Source: Paenibacillus bouchesdurhonensis (GTDB taxonomy: Bacteria; Bacillota; Bacilli; Paenibacillales; Paenibacillaceae). From it: DNA of 64,000 bases. Within the stretch, counting starts at the first letter, position 1. The number at the start of each line of letters is the position of its first letter. The stretch lies in contig NZ_LT732547.1 of the NCBI RefSeq assembly GCF_900155685.1, positions 579,648 through 643,647 on the forward strand, in the 5' to 3' direction. The position numbers and the translations under genes are program-made. The notes under the pieces are model-generated. The model was not told where the DNA came from. It saw only the letters and a program-made list of their open reading frames with translations, and ran no database searches. This document shows positions 63,423-64,000 of the stretch, in pieces.

Positions 63423-64000
63423 GCAAGCGAAAACTTCGTAACTACATACGGCTGACAGCCAGCTATATTACCTTGGCGATTTTGGCGATTTGCGCGATTT
63501 ATCCTGCGTTATGGATCGTCTTTGGCTCGCTTCGTCCAGGAACCTCGCTCTATAGCAAAACGCTGCTGCCGGAGACGCTTACGTTGAAGCATTATTATGG
63601 GCTGTTTAACTCCAGAACGATTTTATTCGGTCAATGGTATATGAATACTTTGAAGGTCGCTATTTTCTCGATGCTTCTCGGCGTGACTTTAACCTTGTTG
63701 ACCAGCTATGCGGTATCGCGATTTCGCTTCAAAGGGCGGCAAAATGCGCTATCCGTCATACTGGTTCTCGGGATGTTTCCTGGCTTCATGAGTATGATTG
63801 CAATTTTCCTTCTGCTTAAAGAGATGCAGCTGCTCGATACTCATCTTGCTCTGATTATGGTCTATGCAGCTGGGGCGCCGCTGGGGCTGACGCTGATCGC
63901 CAAGGGATTCTTTGATACCATCCCGCGTTCTCTGGATGAGGCGGCTCGGATCGACGGAGCCAGCAACTTCAAAATATTCACTTCGATTATTTTGCCGCTT
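63419..64000 (+). CDS. malG: maltodextrin ABC transporter permease MalG, cut by the window end
   Basis: The frame opens at ATG 63419 inside the malF stop and stays open to base 64000 (194 codons). It begins MSKRKLRNYIRLTASYITLA, has membrane segments near 12-34, 75-95, 105-130 and 140-160, and contains the EAA motif DEAARIDGASNFKIFTSIIL near the cut end. About 85 residues are missing compared with the usual 280. Confidence 0.94.
   Translation, partial: MSKRKLRNYIRLTASYITLAILAICAIYPALWIVFGSLRPGTSLYSKTLLPETLTLKHYYGLFNSRTILFGQWYMNTLKVAIFSMLLGVTLTLLTSYAVSRFRFKGRQNALSVILVLGMFPGFMSMIAIFLLLKEMQLLDTHLALIMVYAAGAPLGLTLIAKGFFDTIPRSLDEAARIDGASNFKIFTSIILPL

Overview
The window looks like chromosomal DNA of a low-to-moderate GC Bacillota, most likely Paenibacillus or a close relative. 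The reasons are strong AGGAGG-type ribosome binding sites with ATG/GTG/TTG starts, sigma-A promoters of TTGACA/TATAAT type, giant exported enzymes ending in three SLH (S-layer) repeats, several LacI-family repressors, and sugar ABC importers that lack their own ATPase. The genus is inferred from gene content; no rRNA or other marker gene is present.

Region 1 (1-12829) holds mixed housekeeping and accessory genes: the tail of a probable aminotransferase, a LysR regulator divergent from serC, a lone tRNA-Cys-like gene with an unusual anticodon loop, pdxS without pdxT, MOSC and VOC proteins, a 5'-nucleotidase, a divergent kinase-like protein, a MacB-like ABC exporter (ATPase, permease, adaptor), a GNAT-cyclase gene pair and a YueD-like reductase.

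Region 2 (12830-29271) starts with a 2462-residue S-layer-anchored protein carrying two GH43 modules in a duplicated LamG-Ig-GH43 layout. It is followed by a truncated CPBP-type membrane protein with a MerR-type 19-bp-spacer promoter, the divergent merR, an UlaG-like hydrolase, an EamA transporter, a nitroreductase, a CNNM/CorC-type protein, an unusual exported 725-residue protein, and a gene-free stretch with two blocks of degenerate 15-bp repeats.

Region 3 (29272-44930) opens with a LacI regulator and a cytoplasmic type I pullulanase, then a LOG-family protein. Next comes what I read as a galactan/arabinogalactan-use operon: lipoprotein binding protein, two permeases, a membrane-anchored GH30, a cytoplasmic GH35 beta-galactosidase, then (after a terminator) a secreted GH30 with binding modules, and a LacI regulator. 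Four copies of a 16-bp operator (ATGWAACCCMTTWCAT), three before the operon and one before the regulator gene, tie the locus together.

Region 4 (44931-64000) is a starch/maltodextrin locus. It holds maltose phosphorylase (GH65), beta-phosphoglucomutase and a MalR-like repressor on the minus strand; a 2714-residue S-layer amylopullulanase on the plus strand; a neopullulanase-like GH13 on the minus strand behind a long structured leader; and divergent malE-malF-malG, the last cut by the window end. GCAAACGTTT-type operators recur before these transcription units. A second operator (TTAAGCGYTTAAGTTAT) is shared by the pullulanase of region 3 and the amylopullulanase. The implied flow is surface cleavage of starch/pullulan, MalEFG uptake, intracellular debranching and hydrolysis, phosphorolysis of maltose, and conversion of beta-glucose-1-phosphate to glucose-6-phosphate.
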